NCBI RefSeq assembly: GCF_009720365.1
Contig: NZ_ML769312.1
Coordinates: forward strand, 992,001-1,056,000
DNA length: 64,000 nucleotides
Source: Catellatospora paridis
GTDB lineage: Bacteria > Actinomycetota > Actinomycetes > Mycobacteriales > Micromonosporaceae
Direction of reading: 5' to 3'
Part shown: in pieces, positions 36,153 to 45,228 of the stretch
Layout: the number at the start of each line of letters is the position of its first letter
Numbering within the stretch: position 1 is the first letter of the stretch
Program-made: the position numbers and the translations under genes
Notes under the pieces: model-generated
Databases searched by the model: none
The model's input: the letters and a program-made list of their open reading frames with translations, nothing else
Told to the model about the DNA's origin: nothing

Positions 36153-36546
36153 GCCGCCCACCTTCGCCGCCGAACCGCACCGCATCGCCTACCACGAGCC
36201 CGGCGACCTGGGGACGCTGCGCACCTACGTCACCTCGTACGCGGAACGGGCGGGCCTGCCGCCGTCCCGCTCCGGGCTGCTGGCGCTCGCCGTCAGCGAG
36301 CTGGCCACCAACACCCTGATGTACACGGCCGGCGGCGGCACCATGGTGCTGTGGGCGGAGCCTGGCGAGATCGTCTGCGAGCTGCACGATCAGGGCCCCG
36401 TCGACGTCCGGCCGGCGGCGGCCCGGATGCCGGCGGCGGACGCGCCCAGCGGGCGTGGGCTGGCGCTCGTGGACGAGGTCTGCGACGAGGTCCGCACATA
36501 CAGCACCGCCCAGGCGACCGTGGTCCAGGTGCGGATGCGGCTGTGA
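36142..36546 (+). CDS. HATPase anti-sigma regulatory factor (serine kinase type)
   Basis: A 134-residue GHKL ATPase. N-box-like SELATNTLMYTAGG and PSGRGLALVDEVCDEV are visible. Such proteins bind or phosphorylate STAS partners and inhibit sigma factors (RsbW/SpoIIAB-like). It overlaps the STAS gene by 11 bp and faces the SpoIIE phosphatase gene with 15 bp between stops, giving a complete three-component set without a local sigma gene. Confidence 0.85.
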   Translation: MSTEPPTFAAEPHRIAYHEPGDLGTLRTYVTSYAERAGLPPSRSGLLALAVSELATNTLMYTAGGGTMVLWAEPGEIVCELHDQGPVDVRPAAARMPAADAPSGRGLALVDEVCDEVRTYSTAQATVVQVRMRL

Positions 36547-36561
36547 TCGGCGACCGGCCGG

Positions 36562-38103
36562 TCAGCGCCGGATGCGGGCGGCCAGGACGCAGGTGTCGTC
36601 GTGCGGGTTCGGCGGCGGCAGCAGCGTGGTCAGTGGATGTGCGGCGTCGCCACTGAGGACCGACAGGGCCCGGGTCACCTCGTGCATCGTCTGGTCCTCG
36701 TCGTCGGCGCGCCGTTCGATCAGGCCGTCGGTGTAGAGCAGCAGCACGTCCTGCGGGCGCAGCCGTACCTGTCCCTGCGGGTATTCGGCCCGCGCCGAGG
36801 CGCCCAGCAGCAGGCCGTCCAGCCAGGGCAGCGGCCGGGCGGCACCGGCGCTGCCGAGCAGCGGCAGGGGGTGACCGGCCCGCGCCCAGACCAGCGTGCC
36901 GTCCGCGGGGTCGTACACCGCGATGACGGCGGTGGCGGTGGTGTTCAGCTGCAGGCACAGCGTGTTCATGTGGCGCAGCAGCTGTGCCGGGTCGCCGATG
37001 CCGACGGAGGTCCACGCGGTCAGCGAGTAGCGCAGGTGGGCCATGGCGGTGGCCGCTGGCAGGCCGTGCCCGACCACGTCGCCGACGGCCAGCAGCACCT
37101 GGCCCGCCGGCAGGGTGAGGGCGTGGTACCAGTCGCCGCCGACGCGTACGGAGTTCTCGGCCGGCAGGTAGCGCACCAGCGCCTGCAGGCAGCCCAGGTC
37201 GATGACGTCCTCGGGCACCGGCTGGATGATCTGCTGCAGGCGGCCGGCCAGCCGGTGCTCGGCCAGCATGGTCAGCTCCTGGGTGTGCAACTGCTCACGG
37301 AGCCGGTCCATCGCGGTGCGGGTCGTCTCCCGCGCGGTCACGTCCTGCACGACGCCGTACACCTTCACCGGGTGACCGGCCGGGTCGCGCGCGATGTCGG
37401 CGACCAGCCGCAGGTGCTTGATCTCGTCCCCGATGCGCACGCGCAGGGTCAGGTCGGAGATCGTGCCGCTGTCGAGGATCTGCCAGGCCGTCTCGCGCAG
37501 CGGCTGGTCCTCCGCGATGATCATGTCGGCTTGTGCTCGGCGGCTCAGCGGGCCGAGTGCCGGATCGCGCTCGAAGATCCGATACATGCCCGGGGACCAG
37601 GTCGTCTCGCCGGTGCTCAGGTCGGTCTCGCCCCAGCCCAGGCTGCCCAGGGTTTCGGTCTGTTCGAGCCGGCGCAGGTCCTCGTCCAGGCGCTGCCAGT
37701 AGACCAGCAGACCGCCGCAGGCCCGGTGCACCGTGATGTCGAACAGCGACGTCGCGACGATGCCGCGCTGGTCGGCGGTGTATCTGAAGTCCGGCAACCG
37801 GCCGGGCTCACCGTCGGCCAGCACCTGGTGGTACAGCTGCCACAACGGCTCCCCCACCAGCATGGGATACAGCTCCGCCATCGTGCGGCCGACCCGGTCC
37901 TGGCCGCTGCGCCCGCCGACGTCGTCGGCGCGTGAGCCGACCGCGGCGATCCGGAAGTCGCTCACCGTTCCGGCGGCGTCGAGCACCGGCAGCAGCCAGC
38001 TGCAGCTGGCGGGAAGGCCGGACAGCAACTCCCGCACGAACGGTGTCGCCGTCTCGCCGGAGAGCAGGCCCGAGGGCTCCGGCGCTTCGCCGGTCACGAT
38101 CAC
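36562..38103 (-). CDS. PAS-containing SpoIIE/PP2C phosphatase
   Basis: A 513-residue cytosolic phosphatase. An N-terminal PAS-like region (about 20-150) and a second PAS/PAC (about 160-280, ending KVYGVVQDVTARE) are followed by a PP2C/SpoIIE domain. Its metal motifs are VRVGGDWYHALTLPAG, AVGDVVGHGLPAA and LLYTDGLIERR. The second residue of the usual WYD is His here (GGDWYH). It dephosphorylates STAS antagonists in response to a PAS-sensed signal. The GTG at 38103 follows GGAGGAGG and is preferred over longer in-frame starts. Confidence 0.87.
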   Translation of the reverse strand: MIVTGEAPEPSGLLSGETATPFVRELLSGLPASCSWLLPVLDAAGTVSDFRIAAVGSRADDVGGRSGQDRVGRTMAELYPMLVGEPLWQLYHQVLADGEPGRLPDFRYTADQRGIVATSLFDITVHRACGGLLVYWQRLDEDLRRLEQTETLGSLGWGETDLSTGETTWSPGMYRIFERDPALGPLSRRAQADMIIAEDQPLRETAWQILDSGTISDLTLRVRIGDEIKHLRLVADIARDPAGHPVKVYGVVQDVTARETTRTAMDRLREQLHTQELTMLAEHRLAGRLQQIIQPVPEDVIDLGCLQALVRYLPAENSVRVGGDWYHALTLPAGQVLLAVGDVVGHGLPAATAMAHLRYSLTAWTSVGIGDPAQLLRHMNTLCLQLNTTATAVIAVYDPADGTLVWARAGHPLPLLGSAGAARPLPWLDGLLLGASARAEYPQGQVRLRPQDVLLLYTDGLIERRADDEDQTMHEVTRALSVLSGDAAHPLTTLLPPPNPHDDTCVLAARIRR

Positions 38104-38523
38104 GCCGCCTCCTCCGCATCGCCCGGTGGCCCCCAGAGCGTAGCGGTGCCGTCGGCACGCGGCGCTCGCCGAACAGGCCGCAATCGCCAAGCTGACGCCT
38201 TGTCCTGCGGGCCGGGCGCCACCGGGGCGGGCGCATCAGCGGTCACACCAGCCACACTCCGGGTGCCGCAGAGCGGTGACCACGGTCTCATAGCCGCACT
38301 CACCGTAGATGCTCCGACTACTTTCAGTGAAAGAATCTTGGCCCAGGCCTGGACACCCGCAGGTCAGGCGACATAACGTTTCGACCAGTGGCGCGACGCT
38401 CGATGAAGGCCCTGGGGGTCCCAGCGGGCCGGCCCGGCCGGAGAACTCTTTCCGGTTGGTGGCGCCGAGCGAAGTGCACAGGGGGATGGGTGGACAGATG
38501 CCGTTGGGGGACGGCGTCCACCC
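38104..38523. other. Intergenic region without recognised gene
   Basis: About 420 bp upstream of the phosphatase gene. It contains a small perfect dyad CTTTCAGTGAAAG (38321-38333) near the region's centre. No gene or RNA is supported. Confidence 0.4.
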
Positions 38524-38580
38524 GCACAGTGAAGGCCGGCGGTCGCTGACGGGGGTGAGCGACCGCCGGCCACACTGTGC
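38524..38580 (-). terminator. Long hairpin terminator after carbonic anhydrase
   Basis: GCACAGTG (38524-38531) pairs with CACTGTGC (38573-38580), and GGCCGGCGGTCGCT (38534-38547) pairs with its complement (38558-38571). It begins 7 bp past the gene's stop. Confidence 0.78.
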
Positions 38581-38587
38581 GCACCAC

Positions 38588-39085
38588 TCAGGCAGGCGCG
38601 ACTTCGCGCAGACCACCGGTTCTCACGTCGTAGACGAACCCACGGACCGAGTCCTTCACCGGGATGAACGGGTCGGCGAGGATCCGCCGCACCGACTGGC
38701 GCACGTCGTCGTCGAGGTCGGTGAACGCCTCCGAGTCCCAGGGCGGCCGGATGCCGGTCTCCTTGGCGATGCCGTCCTTGAGTCCGTCGTCGGTGAAGGT
38801 CAGCATGCCGCAGTCGGTGTGGTGGATCAGCACGATCTCGCGCGTGCCGAGCAGCCGCTGGCTGATGGCCAGACTGCGCAGCTCGTCGGCGGTCACCACA
38901 CCCCCGGCATTGCGGATCACGTGCGCATCGCCTTCCTCCAGCCCGAGCAGTCCGTACGGGTTGAGCCGGGCGTCCATGCAGGCGAGCACCGCCACTCCGC
39001 GGGCGGGCGGCAGCGGCAGGTCGCCTCTGGTGAACTCGCGCTCGTAACGCTGGGCGTTTACCAGCAGTTCGTCGGTCACCGACAT
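38588..39085 (-). CDS. Beta-class carbonic anhydrase
   Basis: A 165-residue enzyme that interconverts CO2 and bicarbonate. Zinc ligands are in ACMDARLNPY (Cys, with Asp/Arg dyad) and LIHHTDCGM (His, Cys). Length fits the small actinobacterial beta class. The ATG at 39085 is preferred because GGAG precedes it and the protein then starts MSVTDELL; an ATG at 39112 would add nine residues with a poorly spaced site. It is divergent from tauC. Confidence 0.88.
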   Translation of the reverse strand: MSVTDELLVNAQRYEREFTRGDLPLPPARGVAVLACMDARLNPYGLLGLEEGDAHVIRNAGGVVTADELRSLAISQRLLGTREIVLIHHTDCGMLTFTDDGLKDGIAKETGIRPPWDSEAFTDLDDDVRQSVRRILADPFIPVKDSVRGFVYDVRTGGLREVAPA

Positions 39086-39140
39086 CTCGCGCTCCATCCG
39101 ATAGTCGTTCATCCCTCAGCTCGAAGCTAGACCCACTATC

Positions 39141-39160
39141 CCGATAGGCAAAGTATGCAT
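39141..39160. promoter_or_regulatory. Weak sulfur-motif copy between carbonic anhydrase and tauC
   Basis: CCGATAGGCAAAGTATGCAT resembles the stronger element at 39214. It lies 55 bp from the preferred carbonic anhydrase start (28 bp from the alternative). CTATCCCGATAG within it is a short dyad. Confidence 0.35.
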
Positions 39161-39213
39161 TTGAGGTACCCGCGGCGCTCGTCGCCGCATCCCACTATGT
39201 AATTCATACTTGA

Positions 39214-39233
39214 CCGATAGGATATGTAGGCAT
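39214..39233 (+). promoter_or_regulatory. Sulfur-motif element before tauC
   Basis: CCGATAGGATATGTAGGCAT carries two TAGG words nine bases apart. It is 13 bp before the tauC GTG (or 40 bp before an alternative ATG). Similar elements precede ssuD (47299) and metX/osmC (50521). Confidence 0.55.
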
Positions 39234-39246
39234 CAGGCTTCGTGGC

Positions 39247-40071
39247 GTGTCCGCTTCCACCGTCGCCACGGCCATGTCGACCTCGCGCCGCTGGCGCACC
39301 GCCACACTGCGGGCCGGCGCCGTCGTCGTGTTCGTCACCGTGTGGTGGGCGGTGGCAGCGGCCGAGATCTGGCCGCCGGTGTTCGTGCCCTCGCCGCAAT
39401 CGGTCTGGCAGCAATTCCTCGACACCTCGGGTCTCCGTGACACCGCCCGGCCGGGCTGGGCCGGGTACACCCTCGGTGAGCACCTGTGGGCCAGCCTGCG
39501 GCGGATGGCGCTGGGGTGCGCCTACGGCATCAGCGGCGGACTGCTGCTGGGCCTGCTGATCGGCCTGCTGCCCGCCGCGGACGCCGTGCTCGGCCCGGCC
39601 GTGACGTTCCTGCGCACGCTGCCGCCGCTGGCCTACCTCAGCCTGCTGGTCATCTGGTTCGGCATCGACGAGTCGCCGAAGGTGTGGCTGCTGCTGCTGG
39701 CCGCACTGCCGCCGGTGGCCGTCGCCACCGCCGACGCGGTGCGCGGCGTGCCCGCCGACTACCTTCATGCCGCCCGTTCGCTGGGCACCGGTCGAGCCCA
39801 GCTGCCGTGGCGGGTGCTGCTGCCGGCCGCCGCCCCGGAGATCCTCACCGGCGTACGGCTGGCCGTCGGCGTCGCGTACACCACGGTCGTGGCCGCCGAG
39901 ACGATCAACGGCGTGCCCGGCATCGGCGGGATGATCCGCGACGCCCAGCGCTACAACCAGACCGACGTCGTCGTGCTCGGCATCATCCTCATCGGCCTGT
40001 CCGGCCTGGCCTTCGACGGCCTGCTCCAACTCGCCCAGCGCCGGCTCACCCCGTGGCGCGGACGCGTCTAG
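39247..40071 (+). CDS. tauC: Taurine/sulfonate ABC transporter permease
   Basis: A 274-residue inner-membrane permease of the NitT/TauT type with about six helices. The EAA-like cytoplasmic loop lies near VPADYLHAARSLGTGRAQLPW. ETINGVPGIGGMIRDAQRYN near the end is a TauC hallmark. It starts with GTG at 39247 (ATG 39274 possible). tauA and tauB follow in the same operon. Confidence 0.87.
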   Translation: MSASTVATAMSTSRRWRTATLRAGAVVVFVTVWWAVAAAEIWPPVFVPSPQSVWQQFLDTSGLRDTARPGWAGYTLGEHLWASLRRMALGCAYGISGGLLLGLLIGLLPAADAVLGPAVTFLRTLPPLAYLSLLVIWFGIDESPKVWLLLLAALPPVAVATADAVRGVPADYLHAARSLGTGRAQLPWRVLLPAAAPEILTGVRLAVGVAYTTVVAAETINGVPGIGGMIRDAQRYNQTDVVVLGIILIGLSGLAFDGLLQLAQRRLTPWRGRV

Positions 40072-40099
40072 ATCCCCACCTACGATCGAAAGGACTCCC

Positions 40100-41149
40100 G
40101 TGACACACCTTGTGGACCGCCGCCGCCTGCTGCTCGGCGCTCTCGGACTGGCCGCGGCGCCGGCGCTGGCGGCCTGCACCGGCGACCCCGACCCCTCCCC
40201 CGGCACCGGCGGCGCGCCGGCGCAGCTGCGCATCGGCTACCAGCTCATCCCTAACGGCGACCTGATCGTCAAGGACCTCGGCTGGCTGGAGGCCGCCCTG
40301 CCCGGCACCACCGTGGTGTGGAGCAAGTTCGACTCCGGCGGCGACGTGAACACCGCGATCCTGGCCGGCAGCCTCGACATCGGCCTGGCCGGCAGCAGCC
40401 CCGTGGCTCGCGGCCTGGCCGCGCCGCTGAACATCCCGTACGCCGTGCCGTGGATCTTCGATGTGATCGGCGACAACGAGTCGCTGGTCGTCAAGCCGGG
40501 CATCGCCGACCTGGCGGGCCTGGCCGGCAAGAAGGTCGCCACGCCGTTCTCGTCCACATCGCACTACAGCCTGCTGGCCGCCCTGGCCGGGGCGGGTGTG
40601 CCCGAATCCAGCGTGAAGATCATCGACCTGGAGCCGCCGGAGATCCAGGCGGCCTGGCAGCGCGGCGACATCGACGGCGCGTACGTGTGGACCCCGGTCC
40701 TGGCCGAACTGCGCAAGACCGGAAAGGTGCTGATCACCAGCCGCGAGCTGGCCGGCAAGGGCAAGCTGACCGCCGACCTGGCCGTGGTGCGCACCGCGTT
40801 CCTGCAGCAGCACCCGCAGGTCATCAAGACCTGGATCCAGCAGCAGGACCGCGCCGTCAAGCTGGTCCGCAGCGACAAGACCGCCGCCGCGCAGGCCATC
40901 AGCCGCCAGCTCAACCTCGACGCCGACGAGGCCGGGGCGCAGCTGTCCGAACTGGTCCTGCTCGACGCCGCCGAGCAGGCCGGCGCCGACTACCTGGGCA
41001 CCCCCGCCGCGCCCGGCAAGCTGGCCGAGAACCTGCACGACGCCGCCGGGTTCCTCGTCGCGCAGGGCAAACTGCCCGCGGCGCCTGGCCTCGACGCCTA
41101 CCGCAAGGGCCTGGCCGTGCAGGCGCTCGCCGATGCCGGCGCAGCCTGA
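40100..41149 (+). CDS. tauA: Taurine/sulfonate-binding lipoprotein
   Basis: A 349-residue periplasmic-type binding protein. The N-terminus has an RRRLLLG-like Tat/lipoprotein signal and lipobox LAAC near residue 25. TauA features are clear: WSKFDSGGDVNTAILAGSLD, TPFSSTSHYSLLAALAGAG and AAWQRGDIDGAYVWTPVLAE. It delivers taurine or similar sulfonates to TauC. It starts with GTG after AAAGGA; its end overlaps tauB by 17 bp. Confidence 0.9.
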   Translation: MTHLVDRRRLLLGALGLAAAPALAACTGDPDPSPGTGGAPAQLRIGYQLIPNGDLIVKDLGWLEAALPGTTVVWSKFDSGGDVNTAILAGSLDIGLAGSSPVARGLAAPLNIPYAVPWIFDVIGDNESLVVKPGIADLAGLAGKKVATPFSSTSHYSLLAALAGAGVPESSVKIIDLEPPEIQAAWQRGDIDGAYVWTPVLAELRKTGKVLITSRELAGKGKLTADLAVVRTAFLQQHPQVIKTWIQQQDRAVKLVRSDKTAAAQAISRQLNLDADEAGAQLSELVLLDAAEQAGADYLGTPAAPGKLAENLHDAAGFLVAQGKLPAAPGLDAYRKGLAVQALADAGAA

Positions 41150-41933
41150 CCTCGCGGCCGTGCCCGACAGCGCCACCGCCACCGCGGTGGCGCTGTCCGC
41201 GGTGCGGCACGAGTACCGCTCCGGCGGCCGGCGCATCCTCGCCCTCGACGGGATCGACCTGCGGCTGGCGGCGGGTGAGTCGCTGGCCGTGGTCGGCCCG
41301 TCCGGCTGCGGCAAGAGCACCCTGCTCCGGATGATCGCCGGTTTCCTGCGCCCGTCACGCGGCGAGATCAGGGTCGGCGGTGCAACGGTCACCCGCCCCG
41401 GGCCCGATCGCGGCGTGGTGTTCCAGCAGCCGCGGCTGTTCCCGTGGCTGTCCGTGCACGGCAACGTCGCCTACGGCCTGCGCGAAGCCGGCGTGCCCCG
41501 CCGCGCCCGGCGCGAACGCGTCGAGGAACTGCTCGGCCTGGTCGGCCTCGGCGACGTCGGCGCGCTGCGGCCGTACGAGCTGTCCGGCGGTATGCAGCAG
41601 CGCGCCGCGATCGCCCGCGCCCTGGCCCCCGACCCCGCGATCCTGCTGCTCGACGAACCGTTTGCGGCACTGGACGCGCTCACCCGCGAGCGGCTGCAGG
41701 AGGAGCTGCGCGCCATCTGGCTGCGCACCGGCAAGACGCTGGTTCTGGTGACCCACAGCGTCGACGAGGCGGCGCTGCTCGGCAGCCGGATCATCGTGCT
41801 CAGCCCGCGGCCGGGCACGGTCGTGCTGGACGAGCAGTCGGCGCTGCCACGGGTCGAGCATGCCCGCGACGTGCCGGAGTTCGCGGCCCTGCGCTCACGG
41901 ATCCTGCAGGCGGTGGGCGCCCCCCGAAGCTGA
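41133..41933 (+). CDS. tauB: Taurine/sulfonate ABC transporter ATPase
   Basis: A 266-residue ATPase. Walker A is VGPSGCGKST, the Q loop VVFQQPRLFPWL, the signature ELSGGMQQRAAIARAL, Walker B ILLLDEPFAALD, and the switch His is in VTHSVDEA. It drives sulfonate import with TauA and TauC. It starts inside the end of tauA. No tauD dioxygenase follows; the nearest desulfonating candidate is the SsuD-like gene at 46196. Confidence 0.92.
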   Translation: MPAQPDLAAVPDSATATAVALSAVRHEYRSGGRRILALDGIDLRLAAGESLAVVGPSGCGKSTLLRMIAGFLRPSRGEIRVGGATVTRPGPDRGVVFQQPRLFPWLSVHGNVAYGLREAGVPRRARRERVEELLGLVGLGDVGALRPYELSGGMQQRAAIARALAPDPAILLLDEPFAALDALTRERLQEELRAIWLRTGKTLVLVTHSVDEAALLGSRIIVLSPRPGTVVLDEQSALPRVEHARDVPEFAALRSRILQAVGAPRS

Positions 41934-41997
41934 CGGGTCGCTGTCGCGGTCCTGCCGCCCTCGTCCACGGCGGTGCGGCAGGCCTGCCCGGCAGCGA

Positions 41998-43083
41998 TCA
42001 CCTGGCGCCCAGCGCGAACCGCTGCGGCACGCGCTGCCCCGCCACCAGGTCCGCGGCGATCCGGCCGATCAGCGGCGCGAACTTGAATCCGTGCCCGGAG
42101 AACCCGGCCAGCACGGTGACCGCCCCGTGGCGGTCGAGGACGAAGTCGTGGTCGGGAGTGATCGTGTAGAGACACGTCGACGCGACCGCCCCGGTGGGGT
42201 CGACCCCGGGGACCCACTTCTCGGCGTACGCCACCACCTGCGCCAGCGCGACCGGATCCACGGTCCGGTCGCGGTGGTCGGCGTCGACCTGCGGGCCCAC
42301 GCCGTGGAAGCCCGCCTTCACGCCGTCGACGCTGCCCAGGCCGTAGGCGCCCGGCTCGGACCCGGTCGTGCCCCGGTAGTGCAGGAAACTGGGCCACGAC
42401 AGCGGATCGGCCGCCGGGAAGTGCACCGGCTGCTCCTGTGTGACCCGCAGCGTGGGCAGGCCGGGCACCGTGCGGGCGACCAGGTCCGGCGCCCAGCCGC
42501 CCACGGCCAGCACGACGGCGTCGGCGACGAACACCTCCCCCACGTCCGTGACGACCTCGACCCGGTCGTCGCGCGTCGGCGTCACCGACGCCACCCGCAC
42601 ACCGTGCCGGACGTCCACTCCGGACTTCGCGGCCACCTGCTGGAACGCCGCGGTGGCACGGTCGGCGTGCACTCGGCCCGCCTCCGGATGGAACAGCACG
42701 TGCTCGTCGAAACGCAGCCCGGGCCAGCGCTCGGCCGCCGCCGCCGGGTGCAGGATCTCGCAGGGCCGCCCGGCCGCGCGCAGCGCCGCCTCGATCGCCT
42801 CGACCTGCTCCCGCGGCCCGTGGTCGACGGCGCCGACCAGGTCCAGGAGCTCCTGCCCGGACTCCTGTTCCAGCTCCCGCCACAGGGGCAGGGCCCGCGC
42901 CGCCAGGTCGACGTAGAACGGGTCCGGATAGGCCAGCCGGAAGATCCGCGAGCTGCCGTGGGAACTGCCGCGGTCATGGCCCGGCCCGAACTGTTCGAGC
43001 AGGGTGACCTGGGCGTGCCGGGACAGGGTCCGGGCGGCCGCCGATCCCATCACGCCACCGCCGACGACCAGCACGTTGCGCAT
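41998..43083 (-). CDS. solA: Sarcosine / N-methyl-tryptophan oxidase-like flavoenzyme
   Basis: A 361-residue FAD enzyme of the monomeric sarcosine oxidase (MSOX/SolA) family. The FAD loop is VLVVGGGVMGSAAARTLSRH, followed by the family motif SSHGSSRIFRLAYPD. A C-terminal VLAGFSGHGFKFAPLIG is the flavin end motif, but the covalent-FAD Cys context reads TCLYTITPDHDFVLD. It oxidises N-methylated amino acids, releasing H2O2 and formaldehyde. The substrate here is a guess. Confidence 0.85.
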   Translation of the reverse strand: MRNVLVVGGGVMGSAAARTLSRHAQVTLLEQFGPGHDRGSSHGSSRIFRLAYPDPFYVDLAARALPLWRELEQESGQELLDLVGAVDHGPREQVEAIEAALRAAGRPCEILHPAAAAERWPGLRFDEHVLFHPEAGRVHADRATAAFQQVAAKSGVDVRHGVRVASVTPTRDDRVEVVTDVGEVFVADAVVLAVGGWAPDLVARTVPGLPTLRVTQEQPVHFPAADPLSWPSFLHYRGTTGSEPGAYGLGSVDGVKAGFHGVGPQVDADHRDRTVDPVALAQVVAYAEKWVPGVDPTGAVASTCLYTITPDHDFVLDRHGAVTVLAGFSGHGFKFAPLIGRIAADLVAGQRVPQRFALGAR

Positions 43084-43207
43084 ACCGCCACCTGGGCTTC
43101 CTCGCGCGACACCGACCGGGTCCCGCGATCAAGGGCATCGAAGCGCCAACGGTAGCGCGCGGGGCGTGATCCTGTCGCAAGTGGTACCGGCAGACCGGGC
43201 CCTGCGG

Positions 43208-45166
43208 TCACCGGCCGAGGAGCGCATTCAGGTCGGCGAGATGGCGTGACACGGGTCCGACGGTGAGCATGCCCGAACCGGCTCCGGCCAGCTCGTCCGC
43301 CGCGGGCAGCAGCGCGGCGTGGGCCCGGGCCGCCGACACCCGGTCGCCCAGGGCCACCGCGGCCTGGGCGGTCAGGCACCACAGGGCCTCGGACAGCAGG
43401 TCGTGCGGGGGACGCGGGGTGCGCCGCAGTGCCCGGGCGGCGGCCCTGCGGTCGCGCGTCAGCAGCACCAGCGGCAGCGCCCAGGGTTCGTACGGCCCCC
43501 AGTCGGCGTCGCCCACCGGCTCCCACGGTTCGTCCCGGGAGACCCGCAGGCACAGCAGCGCCAGTGGCAGCAGGCCGTGTTCGACGCCGGGCATGCCCCC
43601 GCCGTGCAGCCGGTCCGCGGCCCGGCCGTAGGCGTCCTCTGCCACCTGGAGCGGCGCGCCTCCCGCCGCCAGGCGCATCGCCCGGTACCACTCGGTGAAC
43701 ACGCCGGCCAGTGGCCGCTCGTGCCGGTCGGCGAGCTGCTCGGCGGCTGTGGCGTGGCGGTCCGCGCCCGTGAAGTCGGCCAGGGCGCCGCGGGCCTGCA
43801 TCCGGATGAGGTGGCCGAGGATCTCGAAGGTGGCCAGGCCGTGCCGGGCGGACAGGGTGACCAGTTCGGCGCCGATGCCGTCGCGGCGCGGGGCCAGACC
43901 GGTGTGCTGGAACGTCTGCATGTAGACGCCGTTGAGGGCGAACGCGAGCAGGGCCGGGTCGCCGAGGCGGCGTGCGAGGTGCTCGGCCTGCTGGGCGGCC
44001 TGCGGACCGCGTGGTTCGGGGGTGCCGCGCGACTCGATCGCGACGGTGGCGAGCAGGCGGGCCCGTGCGGCGTCGCCGGTGTCGGGGGTGAGTGCGGCCA
44101 GGGTGCGTTCGGCTACGGCCACGACCTGCGCCGACTGGTCCGGGTCGTCGGAGCGGGTCCAGATGGCGGGCACGTCGTATCCGCCGATGATGCGGGCGGT
44201 CAGTTCCGGGTCGCCGAGCTGCTCGGCGGCGGTGATGGCGGCCAGGCGCTGGTCGCGGGCCGCGGCGACGCCGCCGGCGACGGCGAGGCCGCGCAGCACG
44301 CCGACCGTCGATTCGAGCCGGGTACGGGCCCCGGGTGCGAGCGCGCGGTCATAGGCGGCGGTGGCGTCGGCCCAGAGCTGTGCCGCGGGGTCGGCCCCGG
44401 GCGCTTCCTGCTGGCGCAGGATGTCGGTCTCCAGTTGCCGCAGCCGTGGCCCCGGGTCGAGGCCGAGCTGTTCGGAGAGCCGACTGCGCGCGCGCCGGAG
44501 CACGGCCAGGGCGTCGCCTTGCCGGCCGGTGCGGTACAGGGCCAGTGCGAGCAGCCGCCAGGCGTCCTCGCGCCAGGGGTGTTCGGTGGCGTGGGCGTCG
44601 AGGTCCGGCACGGCGTCGGCGGAGCGGCCCATGGCGATCATCGCCTCGGCGCGGCGTTCGATCGCGGTCAGGCGCAGTTCCTGCAGCCGGGAGCGTTCCG
44701 CGCGGGCCCAGGTCGCGTCTTCGAAGTCGGCGTAGGCCGGTCCGCGCCACCAGGCCAGGGCCGTGTCGAGCCGGACGGCGGCCTGCGGCGGTGTTTCGGC
44801 GGCGGCGGTGGTCAGGGCCTGTTCGAACCGCCAGGCGTCGACCGCGTCCGGTGCGGCGCGCAGGGCGTATCCGGGACCTTCGGTGACCAGCAGCCGGGCG
44901 GGTCGGCGGGGTGGACGGTCGGGTTCGAGCGCGCGGCGCAGCGCGGCGACGAAGGTGCGCACCGTGGCGACGGCACCCGGTGCGGGGTCGTCCCAGAGGT
45001 CGTCGACCAGGCGGGTGACGGGCACGACCCGGCCGCGGGCGATGACCAGGCGGGCCAGCACGGCCCGGTGCCGGGGGCCTTTCACGTCGACGGGCTCGCC
45101 GGCGCCGTCCCAGGCGACGACGGGGCCGAGGACCCCGATGCCGACCACGGGTCGAACATACCGCAC
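43208..45166 (-). CDS. BTAD (SARP/AfsR-like) regulator lacking NB-ARC
   Basis: A 652-residue protein. An OmpR-like DNA-binding domain (about 5-100: GPRHRAVLARLVIARGRVVPV, WDDPAPGAVATVRTFVAALR) is followed by the BTAD helical repeat domain (to about 250). The C-terminal 400 residues are helical and TPR-like, with no P-loop. The full AfsR ATPase is therefore missing. Start is uncertain (GTG 45166 or GTG 45148, the latter beginning nearer the first strand). It is divergent from the hydrolase at 45229, a plausible target. Confidence 0.8.
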   Translation of the reverse strand: MRYVRPVVGIGVLGPVVAWDGAGEPVDVKGPRHRAVLARLVIARGRVVPVTRLVDDLWDDPAPGAVATVRTFVAALRRALEPDRPPRRPARLLVTEGPGYALRAAPDAVDAWRFEQALTTAAAETPPQAAVRLDTALAWWRGPAYADFEDATWARAERSRLQELRLTAIERRAEAMIAMGRSADAVPDLDAHATEHPWREDAWRLLALALYRTGRQGDALAVLRRARSRLSEQLGLDPGPRLRQLETDILRQQEAPGADPAAQLWADATAAYDRALAPGARTRLESTVGVLRGLAVAGGVAAARDQRLAAITAAEQLGDPELTARIIGGYDVPAIWTRSDDPDQSAQVVAVAERTLAALTPDTGDAARARLLATVAIESRGTPEPRGPQAAQQAEHLARRLGDPALLAFALNGVYMQTFQHTGLAPRRDGIGAELVTLSARHGLATFEILGHLIRMQARGALADFTGADRHATAAEQLADRHERPLAGVFTEWYRAMRLAAGGAPLQVAEDAYGRAADRLHGGGMPGVEHGLLPLALLCLRVSRDEPWEPVGDADWGPYEPWALPLVLLTRDRRAAARALRRTPRPPHDLLSEALWCLTAQAAVALGDRVSAARAHAALLPAADELAGAGSGMLTVGPVSRHLADLNALLGR

Positions 45167-45228
45167 TCATCCAGCGCTCATCGGTGCCCGGCACGCTGGG
45201 CAAACCGACGATCACGAGGAGCACAGCG

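Noticed and set aside
41951-41981. A CCTGCCGC/GCGGCAGG pair after tauB as terminator
   Set aside because: Only 8-bp arms with a 15-nt loop in GC-rich DNA; too weak to call beside the stronger hairpins.
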